Below, one piece after another: positions 1-9,889 of a stretch of DNA of 64,000 nucleotides. A program made the position numbers and the translations under genes. This DNA is from Litorivicinus sp. (GTDB lineage Bacteria; Pseudomonadota; Gammaproteobacteria; Pseudomonadales; Litorivicinaceae). Each line of letters begins with the position of its first letter. The stretch's first letter is position 1. Under the pieces are notes generated by a model that saw nothing but the letters and a program-made list of their open reading frames with translations, made no database searches and had not been told where the DNA came from. The stretch is taken from contig JAGYKJ010000003.1 in the NCBI GenBank assembly GCA_018401755.1, forward strand, positions 1-64,000. The letters are read 5' to 3'.

Positions 1-2
1 AA

Positions 3-79
3 TGGTGGCTATGCCCCGACTTGAACGGGGGACCCCAGCATTATGAGTGCTGTGCTCTAACCAGCTGAGCTACATAGCC
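3..79 (-). tRNA. tRNA-Met (CAU anticodon, elongator type)
   Basis: Read on the minus strand this is a full cloverleaf: acceptor GGCTATG pairing with CATAGCC, D arm around GCTCAGCTGGTTAGAGC, anticodon loop TCATAAT and a T arm with GTTCAAGTC. The CCA end is encoded. The body closely resembles enterobacterial elongator tRNA-Met as I recall it. An Ile2 tRNA (CAU modified to lysidine) is the alternative, but the acceptor and D arm favour Met. It lies 58 bases downstream of ychF on the same strand. Confidence 0.93.
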
Positions 80-137
80 GTATTCGAAGAGGCGCGAAAG
101 ATACCAGATTTGATCTGACTGTCAAAGAATCCAAGCG

Positions 138-1229
138 CTAGACGTTGAATCGGAAATGCACCACATCGCCGTCTTTGCAAACGTACTCTTTGCCTTCGAG
201 GCGCCACTTCCCCGCATCTTTTGCGCCTTGTTCTCCGCCGAGGCTCACAAAGTCGTCATACGCGATGACTTCAGCCCGAATGAATCCTTTTTCAAAGTCG
301 GTATGAATTTTCCCGGCGGCCTGCGGTGCAGTCGTTCCCACGGGAATCGTCCAGGCGCGCACTTCCTTAACGCCCGCGGTGAAATAGGTTTGCAGACCAA
401 GCAAGGAGTATCCTGCCCGAATCAGGCGATCAAGACCTGCTTCCTCGAGACCCATTTCACTGAGAAACATGCTTTTTTCGTCATCTTCGAGCTCGGCGAT
501 TTCGGCTTCAATCTTGTTGCAAATAGGAACAACTTGCGCACCTTCTGCGGCCGCATGTTGCAACACCGCATCCAACCAAGGATTGTCAATAAAGCCATCC
601 TCGGCGACGTTCGCAATGTAGAGGGTGGGCTTCACTGTCAGTAGATGGAGCGACGTCAGAATCCGATGCTCGTCTTCACTGAGATCCAGAACTCGGATGG
701 GCTTTGCTTCATTGAGCACTGGAAGCATTTTCTCGCACAGGGCGACAAGAGCCTTCGCATCCTTGTCGCCGCCTTTGGCTTGTTTCTGTGCTTTGAACGC
801 GTACTTTTCAACAGACTCAAGATCTGCGAGCGCAAGTTCGGTATTGATCACCTCAATATCAGACAAGGGATCCACCTGTCCGGCCACATGGATGATGTTG
901 GCATCGTCAAAGCATCGCACCACATGAGCGATGGCATCGGTCTCGCGGATATTTGCCAAGAACTGATTGCCGAGCCCCTCGCCTTTACTTGCGCCAGCGA
1001 CAAGTCCTGCAATGTCGACAAACTCCATCGTGGTGGGGACGATCCGTTCGGGATGCACGATCTTGGCGAGCGCATCGAGTCGTGGATCGGGGATTGGCAC
1101 AATACCTGCGTTCGGCTCAATCGTGCAAAACGGGAAGTTTTGCGCTTCGATCCCAGCGCGCGTAAGCGCATTAAATAGCGTGGATTTGCCCACATTCGGT
1201 AAACCGACGATGCCGCATTTAAATCCCAC
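138..1229 (-). CDS. ychF: YchF/Obg-family ATPase
   Basis: Redox-regulated translation-associated P-loop NTPase of the OLA1/YchF family, which binds ATP rather than GTP and associates with ribosomes. The 363-residue length is standard. Visible motifs are the Walker A GLPNVGKS (residues 9-16), the G3 motif DIAGL (72-76) and NVAE (207-210), which replaces the NKxD guanine-specificity motif and is the family hallmark. The C-terminus carries the TGS-like domain ending in [11 protein letters not shown]. Its start overlaps the 3' end of pth by 11 bases, so the two are almost certainly cotranscribed and translationally coupled. Confidence 0.97.
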   Translation of the reverse strand: MGFKCGIVGLPNVGKSTLFNALTRAGIEAQNFPFCTIEPNAGIVPIPDPRLDALAKIVHPERIVPTTMEFVDIAGLVAGASKGEGLGNQFLANIRETDAIAHVVRCFDDANIIHVAGQVDPLSDIEVINTELALADLESVEKYAFKAQKQAKGGDKDAKALVALCEKMLPVLNEAKPIRVLDLSEDEHRILTSLHLLTVKPTLYIANVAEDGFIDNPWLDAVLQHAAAEGAQVVPICNKIEAEIAELEDDEKSMFLSEMGLEEAGLDRLIRAGYSLLGLQTYFTAGVKEVRAWTIPVGTTAPQAAGKIHTDFEKGFIRAEVIAYDDFVSLGGEQGAKDAGKWRLEGKEYVCKDGDVVHFRFNV

Positions 1230-1812
1230 TAGAGTCTCCTTGGCGCTGATGTAGAGCGTTCATGGCGGCGTTCCACTCGCCACGGACAATGTCTGGAAGC
1301 CACGAGAGTGTGGCACGAATGGCGTCGTCCATCGCGTTTCGGTCATCCATCCGCGGCTTGCCGAGTACGTAGTTTAAAACCTCGGACTTGTGTCCGGGAT
1401 GACCGATCCCGACGCGGATGCGGGCGTAGGAGTCACCGAGCACACGATGCAAATCACGAAGCCCATTGTGCCCGCCGTGTCCGCCGCCACGCTTAATCCG
1501 AATTTCTCCCGGGAAAATATCCAGCTCATCGTGGACGACCAGAATCGCCTCAGGAGGAATTTTATAAAATTGAGCCATGGCCAAGACGGACTGGCCAGAT
1601 TTATTCATGAAAGTGGTTGGTTTCAACACATGAACTGACTGGGAACCAATTTGGCACCGGCTTGCCAGCCCAAAAAATTTGGACTGGCTGACCCAGGTCC
1701 CATTGGCCTGTTGAAGCAGCGCATCCAACAGCCAAAATCCGGCGTTATGCCGGGTTTCGGCGTATTCCGGTCCTGGGTTGCCAAGACCGGCGATGAGCTG
1801 AATCAGACTCAC
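1219..1812 (-). CDS. pth: Peptidyl-tRNA hydrolase
   Basis: Pth releases tRNA from peptidyl-tRNAs that drop off the ribosome; it is an essential soluble enzyme. The 197-residue protein keeps the catalytic set: N12 in LGNPG, H22 in TRHNAG, N70 in FMN and D95 in HDELD. The ATG start puts LIAGLGNPG where the family has it. It overlaps the stop of rplY by four bases and the start of ychF by eleven. The rplY-pth-ychF order is a conserved gammaproteobacterial arrangement. Confidence 0.97.
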   Translation of the reverse strand: MSLIQLIAGLGNPGPEYAETRHNAGFWLLDALLQQANGTWVSQSKFFGLASRCQIGSQSVHVLKPTTFMNKSGQSVLAMAQFYKIPPEAILVVHDELDIFPGEIRIKRGGGHGGHNGLRDLHRVLGDSYARIRVGIGHPGHKSEVLNYVLGKPRMDDRNAMDDAIRATLSWLPDIVRGEWNAAMNALHQRQGDSSGI

Positions 1813-2423
1813 GCGTTGTCGCCAGACTCACTGTCTGTTGCTGTTGCACCCTTCGCCTTGTGGATGCTGACCACTGGGAGATCAGAACCATGGGAGAGGG
1901 CAGCCAAGGTGACGCCCGGTGGCACGATCAGGTCTGACAAATGCACGACTTGATCAAGCTCGACGGCGATTAGATCGACTTCGATGTACTCCGGTAAGTC
2001 TTTCGATGCGCAACTGACTTCCACTTCAACCATCTCGTGATGCACCACACCACCTTGCTGCTTCACTGCAATACAGTTGGCTTCGTTGGTGAAGTGTAAC
2101 GGGACATGCACTTTCAGCATGGTATTTGCAGAGGCGCGCTGGAAGTCCGCATGCAACAGGATCGGCTTCGCTGGATGCCGTTGCAGTGCTTTCAAAATAA
2201 CAGGCTCTTCAGTGCCATCGAGCGTGAGCGTAATCACCGATGAGTAAAACGCCTCTTCTTCGAGGGCACGCATGAGATCCTTATGGGCCACCTGAATCGA
2301 CAGAGGAGCCGTTTCGCCGCCATAAATCACGGCAGGAACCAGACCTTCCAGTCGACGCAGGCGGCGGCTCGAACCTTTCCCTGCTGTATTTCGCGTTTCC
2401 GCGTTTAAACGATAATCAGACAT
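1809..2423 (-). CDS. rplY: 50S ribosomal protein L25/CTC (two-domain form)
   Basis: Binds 5S rRNA in the large subunit. At 204 residues this is the long general-stress CTC form, with the N-terminal L25 domain (about residues 1-95, starting YRLNAETRNTAGKGSSRRL) followed by a beta-rich TL5/CTC C-terminal domain, rather than the short L25 of E. coli. The ATG at 2423 is preceded by AAAGGAG at good spacing. The tail after the CTC domain is short and acidic. A palindromic hairpin lies between prs and this gene. Confidence 0.95.
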   Translation of the reverse strand: MSDYRLNAETRNTAGKGSSRRLRRLEGLVPAVIYGGETAPLSIQVAHKDLMRALEEEAFYSSVITLTLDGTEEPVILKALQRHPAKPILLHADFQRASANTMLKVHVPLHFTNEANCIAVKQQGGVVHHEMVEVEVSCASKDLPEYIEVDLIAVELDQVVHLSDLIVPPGVTLAALSHGSDLPVVSIHKAKGATATDSESGDNA

Positions 2424-2445
2424 GCAGTTCTCCTTTGCAGTCTAG

Positions 2446-2467
2446 GCCGACACTCGACCATGTCGGC
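2446..2467 (-). other. Perfect inverted repeat in the prs-rplY intergenic region
   Basis: GCCGACA and TGTCGGC form a perfect 7-bp stem with an 8-base loop, just upstream of the rplY ribosome binding site in the rplY transcription direction. No T-tract follows on the minus strand, so it does not look like an intrinsic terminator. An mRNA processing or translational control element for L25 is possible but unproven. Confidence 0.45.
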
Positions 2468-2474
2468 ACAGTGG

Positions 2475-2488
2475 TGGCCCAAGGGCCA
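2475..2488 (-). other. Short palindrome TGGCCC-AA-GGGCCA after prs
   Basis: A 6-bp perfect stem with a two-base spacer lies just after the prs stop codon. A two-base loop is tight for an RNA hairpin, so the stem would open by a pair. No T-run follows on the minus strand. It could mark a partial terminator or a processing site, or be chance. Confidence 0.25.
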
Positions 2489-2500
2489 TGAGTCAGCGCG

Positions 2501-3442
2501 TTATCGAAACATCGCGCTGATGGATTCTTCGTTACTCACGCGTCGCACTGCTTCACCTAATAACTCGGCAATCGTCATGACGCGCACTCGGCCAGAGTCA
2601 ACTAGCTCTGGGCGGAGCGGGATACTATCAGTCACCACCAGTTCGTCAAGCGCACTTCCGGTTAAATTTTCGAGTGCACGCCCTGACAATACCGGATGCG
2701 TGCAGTAGGCGACGACACGTTTCGCACCAGCCTCCTTGAGTGCCTTGGCGGCATTGCAGAGCGTGCCTGCGGTATCAACGATGTCATCGACAATCAAACA
2801 TGTCCGGCCATCGACATCGCCGATGATATTCATCACTTCCGTTTGATTTGCTCGTGGACGCCGTTTGTCGATGATCGCGAGATCAGTATCAATCAGCTTT
2901 GCCATCGCGCGCGCGCGCAGCACGCCGCCGACGTCAGGGGAGACCACTGTGACATCTTTGGGTTGATGGCGCTGGATGTCTTCGAGCATCACTGGAGTGG
3001 CATAGATGTTATCCACGGCAACGTCGAAAAATCCCTGGATCTGATCGGCATGCAAGTCGACGGTCAGTACACGATCAATTCCGACACCGACCATGATATC
3101 GGCAACCACCTTTGCGGTAATAGGGACGCGGGCAGAACGTGGTCGACGATCTTGTCGAGCATACCCAAAATAGGGAACGACCGCGGTAATTCGAGAGGCA
3201 GATGCACGCCGCAACGCGTCGCACATCACAATCAATTCCATCAGATTGTCATTTGTCGGCGCGCAGGTGGATTGCAATACGAAAACGTCTTGCCCTCGCA
3301 CATTTTCAGCAATCTCAATGGCAATTTCGCCGTCAGAGAATCGGCCCACACTCGCATTACCGAGCGGTACCGCAAGATAGTCGGACACCTTTTTAGAGAG
3401 ATCGGGGGTCGCATTTCCGGAAAACAGCATCAACTGGGCCAC
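2501..3442 (-). CDS. prs: Ribose-phosphate pyrophosphokinase
   Basis: Makes PRPP from ribose 5-phosphate and ATP for purine, pyrimidine, histidine and NAD synthesis. The 313-residue protein has H131 in the flexible-loop motif [12 protein letters not shown], the RRPRANQ segment and the PRPP-binding loop DDIVDTAGT (219-227). The start is a GTG at 3442 preceded by AAGGAG six bases upstream; the next ATG would delete four residues and lose that spacing. It follows tRNA-Gln by 33 bases on the same strand, so RNase processing of the tRNA would leave a prs message with a short leader. Confidence 0.97.
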   Translation of the reverse strand: MAQLMLFSGNATPDLSKKVSDYLAVPLGNASVGRFSDGEIAIEIAENVRGQDVFVLQSTCAPTNDNLMELIVMCDALRRASASRITAVVPYFGYARQDRRPRSARVPITAKVVADIMVGVGIDRVLTVDLHADQIQGFFDVAVDNIYATPVMLEDIQRHQPKDVTVVSPDVGGVLRARAMAKLIDTDLAIIDKRRPRANQTEVMNIIGDVDGRTCLIVDDIVDTAGTLCNAAKALKEAGAKRVVAYCTHPVLSGRALENLTGSALDELVVTDSIPLRPELVDSGRVRVMTIAELLGEAVRRVSNEESISAMFR

Positions 3443-3475
3443 TGTGGACTCCTTGTTCGCGTCGAGCGTTGAGAA

Positions 3476-3551
3476 TGGCTGGGGTGGTAGGATTCGAACC
3501 TACGAATGGCGGGATCAAAACCCGCTGCCTTAACCACTTGGCCACACCCCA
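3476..3551 (-). tRNA. tRNA-Gln (UUG)
   Basis: On the minus strand it reads TGGGGTGTGGCCAAG..., with anticodon loop TTTTGAT (anticodon TTG), a T arm with GGTTCGAATCC and an encoded CCA end. The acceptor TGGGGTG pairs with CACCCCA and the discriminator is G. It is embedded in the ispE-prs run, one base after the ispE stop codon. Such a tRNA-Gln between ispE and prs is also present in Pseudomonas, as far as I recall. Confidence 0.95.
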
Positions 3552-3552
3552 G

Positions 3553-4440
3553 TTACGCGGTTGCGTCGGAATTATACAACACCGAGGTCTCCGTGAGCGC
3601 TGCGATATGAATCGAAGCCAATGTACTCGCGACCGCAAGGGCGTCGCGCTGTGATTGATCAGGATCAATCACAATCACACTGGATCCAGTTCCGGTCAGT
3701 TGCGGCTTACCAAACGGGATCAGGATATGAAACAACTGATCAATACTTGGAAAGCATTCACGGACCACAGGCTCACAGTCGTTCTGAGTCAACTCCAACT
3801 GCGAGGCGCGGATTCTGCAAGAGGGGGTATCCCTTGTCAACTTTGGATGCGAAAAGATGGCCCGGGTTTCGACCTTCACGGCTGGGGTTGCAATCAGAAC
3901 CGTGGAGCCACCCCAAGCTTCCGGGACACAGCAGTCTCCAATACCTGTGGCGAAAGCAGACCGACCATAGATAAAGATGGGTACATCGGCTCCGAGACGT
4001 CGCCCTAGGGCCATGAGTGCGTCCGTTGTCAGCGGGTTGTGATAGAGCGCATTTAGCATCACAAGAGTCGTTGCTGCGTCGCTCGAGCCACCCCCGAGCC
4101 CAGCACCGTCTGGAATTTGCTTTTCGAGATAAATACGGCAACCACCTGTGATCTGAGTAACCTCAAAGAACAAGCGTGCCGCAGTCACAACAAGGTTCGC
4201 TGTCCCCAGCCCGAGTGGGTCATCGATGAGTTCGGTCTGCGTCGCGAGTTCAAGATGGATCTCATCGCACCAATCGACGAACTGGAAGCCAGTTTCGAGC
4301 GCGTGATAGCCATCATCGCGCCGTCCGATAATATGTAGAAAGCGGTTTATCTTTGCAGGGGCAGGCGCTGACCATCCATTCGCAAATCGATGCGACGGTG
4401 TTAACCGCGGGGAATCAAACGCCATTCGGTCGATGCCCAA
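3553..4440 (-). CDS. ispE: 4-diphosphocytidyl-2-C-methyl-D-erythritol kinase
   Basis: GHMP kinase that phosphorylates CDP-ME in the MEP isoprenoid pathway. The substrate-binding start PAPAKINRFLHIIGRRDDGYH and the ATP loop PDGAGLGGGSSDAA are both present. The listed start gives 295 residues and overlaps lolB by 40 bases; a second in-frame ATG at 4425 (MAFDSPRL) is equally plausible and shortens the overlap. It lies between lolB and tRNA-Gln in the lolB-ispE-prs run typical of gammaproteobacteria. The TAA stop is separated from the mature tRNA-Gln 5' end by one base. Confidence 0.96.
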   Translation of the reverse strand: MGIDRMAFDSPRLTPSHRFANGWSAPAPAKINRFLHIIGRRDDGYHALETGFQFVDWCDEIHLELATQTELIDDPLGLGTANLVVTAARLFFEVTQITGGCRIYLEKQIPDGAGLGGGSSDAATTLVMLNALYHNPLTTDALMALGRRLGADVPIFIYGRSAFATGIGDCCVPEAWGGSTVLIATPAVKVETRAIFSHPKLTRDTPSCRIRASQLELTQNDCEPVVRECFPSIDQLFHILIPFGKPQLTGTGSSVIVIDPDQSQRDALAVASTLASIHIAALTETSVLYNSDATA

Positions 4441-5003
4441 CGAATAGAGACTTGTTCACCACGTGACAGGAGAAGTCGGCGGGGTAACTCGTAGCGATCC
4501 GCTCCGCTTTGAATGGGCTGGGTGCCTTGATAGGCCACTGTCCATCCTGCTTGAGTCAGACGTGTAATTCGTCCTGCTTCCCCTGTTTTTGCGTCGTAAG
4601 GCACGTTGGGGGCTGGTAACCCTCGGACCCAGTAGGGCAAGAAAGACACGGGTAACGGCCAGTTGAGCTCCATCTCAAACAAGGCTTCCGGAGTTATTGC
4701 CTCAACCACCTTGTCTGGCGTGGTGAGAGTGGACGATTCTGGTGTGACAATCAAAGAAGCCACGAGACTTCCCGTTGGGGAAAAAAAGCTCCACTCGTCG
4801 CGCGTGTCGAGATGTACCCAACGGATCGAACCCGTATCGGTGCGACCATCTCCTGTCACAGAAATTTTAGCCGTGACATCAAATCCTGTAATTTGCGCGG
4901 CGGGCAAAAAGGTTAGTACCTCAGGATCTGGATCTTTTCCCCCGAAGAATGAACAGCCTGAAAGGATGCTCGTCATCAACAATGTATAAATAAGACGGAT
5001 CAT
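4401..5003 (-). CDS. lolB: Outer-membrane lipoprotein insertion factor LolB
   Basis: LolB receives lipoproteins from periplasmic LolA and inserts them into the outer membrane. The 200-residue precursor has a short hydrophobic signal and the lipobox LSGC (C at about residue 17), followed by SFFGG, with no Asp at +2, consistent with outer-membrane sorting. The central region (GSIRWVHLDTRDEWSFFSPTG) and the end (SIRWASTEWRLIPRG) fit the LolB fold. Its ATG overlaps the TPR lipoprotein stop by four bases, indicating coupled translation. Confidence 0.9.
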   Translation of the reverse strand: MIRLIYTLLMTSILSGCSFFGGKDPDPEVLTFLPAAQITGFDVTAKISVTGDGRTDTGSIRWVHLDTRDEWSFFSPTGSLVASLIVTPESSTLTTPDKVVEAITPEALFEMELNWPLPVSFLPYWVRGLPAPNVPYDAKTGEAGRITRLTQAGWTVAYQGTQPIQSGADRYELPRRLLLSRGEQVSIRWASTEWRLIPRG

Positions 5004-6694
5004 GGATTTGTCAGTCGTTCAATCGTGGCCGTGATAATGGCGCTTTCTGGCTGCGAAGCAAAGCCTTGATTCCAAATTTCCCAGGCTTCTGATTGGCGAC
5101 CAAGTCGCCACAGTGCCTCGCCATAGTGTGCGGCAATCTCGTGGTCTTGCACCGCTTCCCAAGCTTTTTCAAAGAACGGCAGTGCGTCTGCAATGCGGCC
5201 AAGTTTGACAAGTACCCAACCCATGGAATCCAGGATGGCAGGTGACTCAGGCGCACCGGCGAGAGCCTTTTCTATCAGGCGAAAAGCCTCGTCATACCGA
5301 TCTGTTTGATCTGCAAGGGTATACCCCAGTGCATTGAGTGCATCCACACTCTCTGGCTCAATCTTGAGAATCGCGCGCAAGTCTGCTTCGGCCGCTTCGA
5401 TCTGATTGAGTTCCGCGTAGGCCAGTGCCCGTGAATAACGGAGATCTGGATTATCGGGGTGCTGACCAATGGCCTCTGATAATCGCACAATGACTGCATC
5501 TGGGTTTTCACGGCCAGATAAAAATCGTGCTTCGGCAACATAGAGCGGTGGCGCCAAATATGGGAACAAGAGTCGTGCTTCCTGAAACCAGCGGATCGCT
5601 TGATCAGGATTGCCTGTGGCAACCGCTAACTGCGCCAGATGTTGACGAGCATCAACCACCAACTCACCCTGATCGACTCGCAAGAAGCGATCGATTGCCC
5701 GAGCTTGGTCACCCGACAATCGAGCCAGATCACCCAAATGATAGTAGGCGGTGGAACGTAGATCTGGCGAGGCAAGCAGTGCCTTGAGATGCCCTTCGGC
5801 GGTGACGTTGTCACCCATCTGCATCAATAGTAACGCCAAAGTCAGTCGATCCCGCTCACGTTTTGGGTCTTCGGCGACGACCTCTGTCAAAAGGCTCAGA
5901 GCACGTTGATCTTGGCCCTCGAGGCCAACCCAACGCGCTAATTGCGCACGCACATCGATAGATTGCTGCGCTGGTGTCAAGCGCTCAAGGACGCTGATTG
6001 CAGCTGGGCGATCCGGTAACTCGAGTCGGGCTCGATACAAGATTAATGCGTCGTATGCTTGATGCCTGTCGAGCCAGTTGTCCAACCATTGCGTCCCATC
6101 GTCCCCTCGGTTTTGGGTAAGTTCGGTCACAACCATTGCCAAAGATGTGTTGGCATGCGACGAGGCCAGTGCTGCCAGACGAGACAGCCAGATGGATTGC
6201 GATGGATCATCTGACCGGCTAATTAATCCACTGATCCATTGTATTTTGTAGTCTGCCGAGGCACTCAACAGAAAAGTGAGGTGGTCTATGGCGCGGTCAT
6301 AGTGGTTCGACTCGATCGCCACCACGAGGCTGGCCTCGTGTGCTTGCAGGCTATTGGGCGCCCGATCAAGCCATCGTTGGAGTGCGAGTTCAGTCTCCTC
6401 GGGAGACCCATATTGACGAGCCAAGGCGGTTGCCCGCGCCGCGATGACTGCATCCTCGGATTGTGTGACAGCCTCTTGATAGAGTGCGATTGCTGCCGAG
6501 ATATCACCATCCGGGTCTTGCAATAAGCCCTCTGCCAGCAGAATTTGGCCGCCGACGGTGGTTGGGCGATAGGGAGTCGTCCGAGTGTCTTCTGGAGATG
6601 CAACTGCGGGTATCACCGGCTGAATTTCACACCCTGATAGCATCAAGGACATGACCGCGCAGCAACCAATGCTACAATCCCGCCAATGACGCAT
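5000..6694 (-). CDS. TPR-repeat lipoprotein (PA4667-like)
   Basis: Predicted lipoprotein built mostly of tetratricopeptide repeats. The start at 6694 (MRHWRDC) gives about 564 residues with a signal peptide ending in the lipobox LSGC; the ORF-track start at 6730 would run into hemA. Repeats of TPR spacing run through the protein, such as DLRYSRALAYAELNQIEAAE and ALNALGYTLAD, in the second half. It precedes lolB and ispE and diverges from hemA, matching the large TPR lipoprotein found at this place in Pseudomonas. The molecular role is not established; a scaffold in envelope assembly is only an inference. Confidence 0.82.
   Translation of the reverse strand: MRHWRDCSIGCCAVMSLMLSGCEIQPVIPAVASPEDTRTTPYRPTTVGGQILLAEGLLQDPDGDISAAIALYQEAVTQSEDAVIAARATALARQYGSPEETELALQRWLDRAPNSLQAHEASLVVAIESNHYDRAIDHLTFLLSASADYKIQWISGLISRSDDPSQSIWLSRLAALASSHANTSLAMVVTELTQNRGDDGTQWLDNWLDRHQAYDALILYRARLELPDRPAAISVLERLTPAQQSIDVRAQLARWVGLEGQDQRALSLLTEVVAEDPKRERDRLTLALLLMQMGDNVTAEGHLKALLASPDLRSTAYYHLGDLARLSGDQARAIDRFLRVDQGELVVDARQHLAQLAVATGNPDQAIRWFQEARLLFPYLAPPLYVAEARFLSGRENPDAVIVRLSEAIGQHPDNPDLRYSRALAYAELNQIEAAEADLRAILKIEPESVDALNALGYTLADQTDRYDEAFRLIEKALAGAPESPAILDSMGWVLVKLGRIADALPFFEKAWEAVQDHEIAAHYGEALWRLGRQSEAWEIWNQGFASQPESAIITATIERLTNP
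6651..6678 (+). promoter_or_regulatory. Candidate sigma-70 promoter for hemA
   Basis: ATGACC, a 16-base spacer and TACAAT form a plausible -35/-10 pair, placing initiation near 6685, about 30 bases before the hemA ATG. It lies inside the 5' end of the divergent TPR lipoprotein gene because only 20 bases separate the two starts. The -35 is a partial match, so the call is tentative. Confidence 0.4.
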
Positions 6695-6714
6695 GGTGCT
6701 TGATCTTCTCACTG

Positions 6715-7986
6715 ATGGCTCTCTTAACAATTGGTCTCAACCATACCACGGCTCCGGTGGATCTGCGTGAACAGGTCGCCTTTGACGTGGAGACTTTACC
6801 CGAAGCATTCGCGCGGTTGCATGCAGCTGTGCCTGGCATTCGGGAAAGCGCCATTCTATCCACCTGCAATCGTACCGAATTATTTCTTGCCGTCGACTCC
6901 TTGGAAACGGCCGACATTGGAACTTGGCTTGCCGATTACCATCGGGTTGATGCAGCAGTTTTAGAGCCGCATCTGTATCGCTTCGATCAATTGCGTGCGG
7001 CGCAACATATGATGCGTGTTGCTGCAGGCTTGGATTCTCTGGTGCTCGGGGAGCCCCAGATCATGGGGCAATTCAAGGATGCCATGCGCTCGGCACGCGA
7101 TGCCAGGGCCATGGGGACCGAGCTTGAGTCTGCCTTCGCGAAGGTGTTATCGGTCGCCAAGCGGGTACGCACAGAGACTGCCATCGGTCGTCATCCGGTG
7201 TCGGTGGCGTATGCCTCGGTGGTACTCGCTGGACGTATTTTTTCTGAACTGGCGCAGTGTCATGTGGCGCTGATCGGTGCCGGTGAAACGATTCAATTGG
7301 TGGCGGAGCACCTCTTAGAACAGGGGGTAACACGTCTTGACGTGATCAATCGAACGCTCGCGAATGCGGAAGTGCTCGCGGCTGCGGTGGGTGGGCATGC
7401 CTACTCGTTGGATGGACTCGCCGAGGCGATCTGTCGTGCGGACATCGTGATTAGTTCAACCGGTTCGTTAGCTCCTATTCTCAGAAAGGATGTCGTAGAG
7501 CGCGCGCTCAAAATACGACGGAATAAACCGGTGTTTATGGTTGACCTTGCGGTGCCGCGCGATATTGAACCCGAAGTTGGCGCCTTGGAGGCAGTCTATC
7601 TCTATACCGTGGATGATTTGGAAGCGGTCATTCAAGAGGGAAAGGCGAGTCGCTTGGAAGCCGCCGCGGATGCGGAACGACTGATTGATGCGGCCTTGGA
7701 TGATTGGCAACGAGAGCTCCGCGGATACCGTGCGGTCGATACGATTCGCTTACTGCGCGAAGATGTTCAGCGATTAGCGGATGCGGAATGCCTCCGCGCA
7801 CTGAAATTAATCGAGTCTGGAAAAGCCCCTGATGAAGCGATTCAGCAGTTGGCCCGTCAATTGACCAATAAGTTTTTGCATGGTCCGACGGTGGCACTCC
7901 GGTCCGCTGCAGAGCGGGGAGATTTGTCGTTGTTAGAAGCGGCCAATCGGTTATTTGATCTCTCTGAGACTGAGGAAGAGACGTGA
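6715..7986 (+). CDS. hemA: Glutamyl-tRNA reductase
   Basis: Reduces glutamyl-tRNA to glutamate-1-semialdehyde, the first committed step of C5 tetrapyrrole synthesis. The ATG at 6715 gives [15 protein letters not shown], matching the family N-terminus; the track start (TTG at 6700) adds five unneeded residues. The nucleophile C51 is in STCNRTE, followed by the NADPH-binding segment around VALIGAGE and the C-terminal dimerisation helix ([10 protein letters not shown]). It heads a coupled hemA-prfA-prmC-moeB operon and overlaps prfA by four bases. Confidence 0.97.
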   Translation: MALLTIGLNHTTAPVDLREQVAFDVETLPEAFARLHAAVPGIRESAILSTCNRTELFLAVDSLETADIGTWLADYHRVDAAVLEPHLYRFDQLRAAQHMMRVAAGLDSLVLGEPQIMGQFKDAMRSARDARAMGTELESAFAKVLSVAKRVRTETAIGRHPVSVAYASVVLAGRIFSELAQCHVALIGAGETIQLVAEHLLEQGVTRLDVINRTLANAEVLAAAVGGHAYSLDGLAEAICRADIVISSTGSLAPILRKDVVERALKIRRNKPVFMVDLAVPRDIEPEVGALEAVYLYTVDDLEAVIQEGKASRLEAAADAERLIDAALDDWQRELRGYRAVDTIRLLREDVQRLADAECLRALKLIESGKAPDEAIQQLARQLTNKFLHGPTVALRSAAERGDLSLLEAANRLFDLSETEEET

Positions 7987-9068
7987 ACCCCAATTTAGTG
8001 AATCGACTCGATCGATTGGTGGATCGCCATGCCGAGCTCTCGATGCTCCTGTCCGATGCGGAGACTGTGGCAAATCAAGCGCGTTTTGTGGCGTTTTCGC
8101 GAGAGTATGCCGAGTTAAATCCGATTGTCGAATTGATGGGCAAATGGCGTGGCGTGGAATCTGAGTTAGCCGAATTACAAACGTGGTTAGGCGCAGGTGA
8201 TGCAGAGTTACGAGAGCTCGCTGAGCATGAAAAACCGCTACTTCAGCACACCAAGCAGGGACTGGAAGCAGAGCTCACCCTGGCGCTCATTCCGAAGGAT
8301 CCCGCGGATTCCCGCAATGCCTATTTGGAAATCCGGGCAGGGACTGGCGGTGACGAGGCAGGACTATTTTCTGGTGATTTGCTGCGGATGTATTTGAAGT
8401 TCGCTGAGCGCAAAGGCTGGCGTGCAGAGATCGTCAGTGAGAGCGCATCTGAGCTGGGGGGTTATAAGGAAGTCATCGTCAAGCTCTCTGGTGAGCGCGT
8501 CTATGGCCAATTGAAGTTTGAGTCTGGTGCGCATCGGGTGCAGCGCGTCCCTGAAACCGAATCTCAAGGTCGTATTCATACTTCGGCATGTACTGTCGCA
8601 GTTCTGCCTGAGGCAGATCCGTTGGCCGAAACCACCCTAGATCCAAAGGATTTACGGATCGATACCTTTCGCTCCAGTGGGGCGGGGGGCCAGCATGTGA
8701 ATAAGACTGATTCGGCGATACGGATTGTGCACCTGCCAACTGGCGTGGTGGTGGAGTGCCAGGATGAACGGTCGCAACACAAAAATAAGGCGCGGGCATT
8801 GTCTCTGCTGCAAGCACGTCTTGAAGATGAGGCGCGTCGGGTTCGCCAGGCTGAAGAAGCCAGTACCCGAAAGTCCCTGGTGGGGAGTGGAGACCGTTCC
8901 GAGCGCATTAGGACCTATAATTTTCCGCAAGGGCGTGTGACAGACCATCGTATTAATCTCACCTTATATCGTCTCGATGAGATGATGGAGGGGATCTGTG
9001 AGCTGGTGATTGACCCACTGGTTCGCGAGTATCAGGCGTTGCTGTTGGCAGAGATGGGTGTGCAGTGA
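7983..9068 (+). CDS. prfA: Peptide chain release factor 1
   Basis: RF1 terminates translation at UAA and UAG. The 361-residue protein has the codon-recognition tripeptide PET (190-192, the PxT motif of RF1) and the peptidyl-transferase-centre motif [12 protein letters not shown] with GGQ at 235-237. Q237 is the residue methylated by PrmC, whose gene follows with a four-base overlap. The AUG overlaps the hemA stop. No internal frameshift site is present, as expected for RF1 rather than RF2. Confidence 0.98.
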   Translation: MNPNLVNRLDRLVDRHAELSMLLSDAETVANQARFVAFSREYAELNPIVELMGKWRGVESELAELQTWLGAGDAELRELAEHEKPLLQHTKQGLEAELTLALIPKDPADSRNAYLEIRAGTGGDEAGLFSGDLLRMYLKFAERKGWRAEIVSESASELGGYKEVIVKLSGERVYGQLKFESGAHRVQRVPETESQGRIHTSACTVAVLPEADPLAETTLDPKDLRIDTFRSSGAGGQHVNKTDSAIRIVHLPTGVVVECQDERSQHKNKARALSLLQARLEDEARRVRQAEEASTRKSLVGSGDRSERIRTYNFPQGRVTDHRINLTLYRLDEMMEGICELVIDPLVREYQALLLAEMGVQ

Positions 9069-9889
9069 GCACCCTCGGCCGATGGTGGACGCAAGCGCCC
9101 TGGCCAGAGTTTGCGCTCACTCCAGATGCGCGTGCTGCGATCGTTCAGTTTGGCTTAGGCCTTGATCCGTTGCGCGTGCATTCCTCTCCAGAGGATGCAT
9201 TATCCGTTGCGCAAGAGACTCGTTTGGCAGAGATAGCAGCGCGTCATCAGGCAGGAGAGCCCTTGGCCTATATATTGGGAAAAACCTGGTTCTACGGGCT
9301 TCCATTGAGCGTCTCCCCGGCGGTGCTAATTCCCCGGCCAGATACGGAGTGTTTGGTTGAGGCGGCGTTGCGCTGTGCGGAGCCTCGTGCACCGCTGACT
9401 GTGATCGATGTATGCACAGGATCTGGCGCAGTGGCGCTTGCCTTAAAATCAGCTGCACCTGCCTGGACCCTCATCGGTCGTGATGTTTGTGCTGAGGCCT
9501 TGGCTGTCGCAGAACGTAACGCAGCCGCTTTGTCGCTGGCGATTCACTGGCAGCAGGGATCTTGGCTGGAGGGTGCATCTGAATGTGATCTGATCGTCGC
9601 GAACCCTCCTTATATCGCCACAGAGGATCCTTTGATTGAACCGAGCGTCGCTGCGTATGAGCCTCATTTGGCTTTGTATGCTGATGAAGCAGGAATGTTT
9701 GGACTCCGTCGTCTGCTTGAACAGGGCCGTACAGTGTTGTCCCGTGGTGGGTGGATTGCGTTGGAGCATGGGCCAACTCAAGCTCGCGCACTGAAAGACC
9801 TTGCTGAAGGACTCGGGTATGCTCAATGGTCAGTGACAGTCGATCTGGCGGGTCGAGATCGCGTCAGCCTCGGCTGCTGGGAGGGATGA
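9065..9889 (+). CDS. prmC: Release-factor glutamine N5-methyltransferase
   Basis: SAM-dependent enzyme that methylates the GGQ glutamine of RF1 and RF2. The 274-residue protein has an N-terminal helical domain, the SAM motif [11 protein letters not shown] (115-125) and the diagnostic NPPY (180-183). It is placed directly after its substrate gene prfA with overlapping stop and start. The downstream E1-like gene begins within its stop codon, so all four genes of the cluster appear translationally linked. Confidence 0.96.
   Translation: MSTLGRWWTQAPWPEFALTPDARAAIVQFGLGLDPLRVHSSPEDALSVAQETRLAEIAARHQAGEPLAYILGKTWFYGLPLSVSPAVLIPRPDTECLVEAALRCAEPRAPLTVIDVCTGSGAVALALKSAAPAWTLIGRDVCAEALAVAERNAAALSLAIHWQQGSWLEGASECDLIVANPPYIATEDPLIEPSVAAYEPHLALYADEAGMFGLRRLLEQGRTVLSRGGWIALEHGPTQARALKDLAEGLGYAQWSVTVDLAGRDRVSLGCWEG

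Noticed and set aside
2696-3472. 258-residue plus-strand ORF opposite prs
   Set aside because: It is a mirror frame of the clear prs gene, with no family resemblance and no ribosome binding site; a shadow ORF.
3393-3668. 91-residue minus ORF spanning tRNA-Gln
   Set aside because: It translates through the tRNA and the ends of prs and ispE in a wrong frame.
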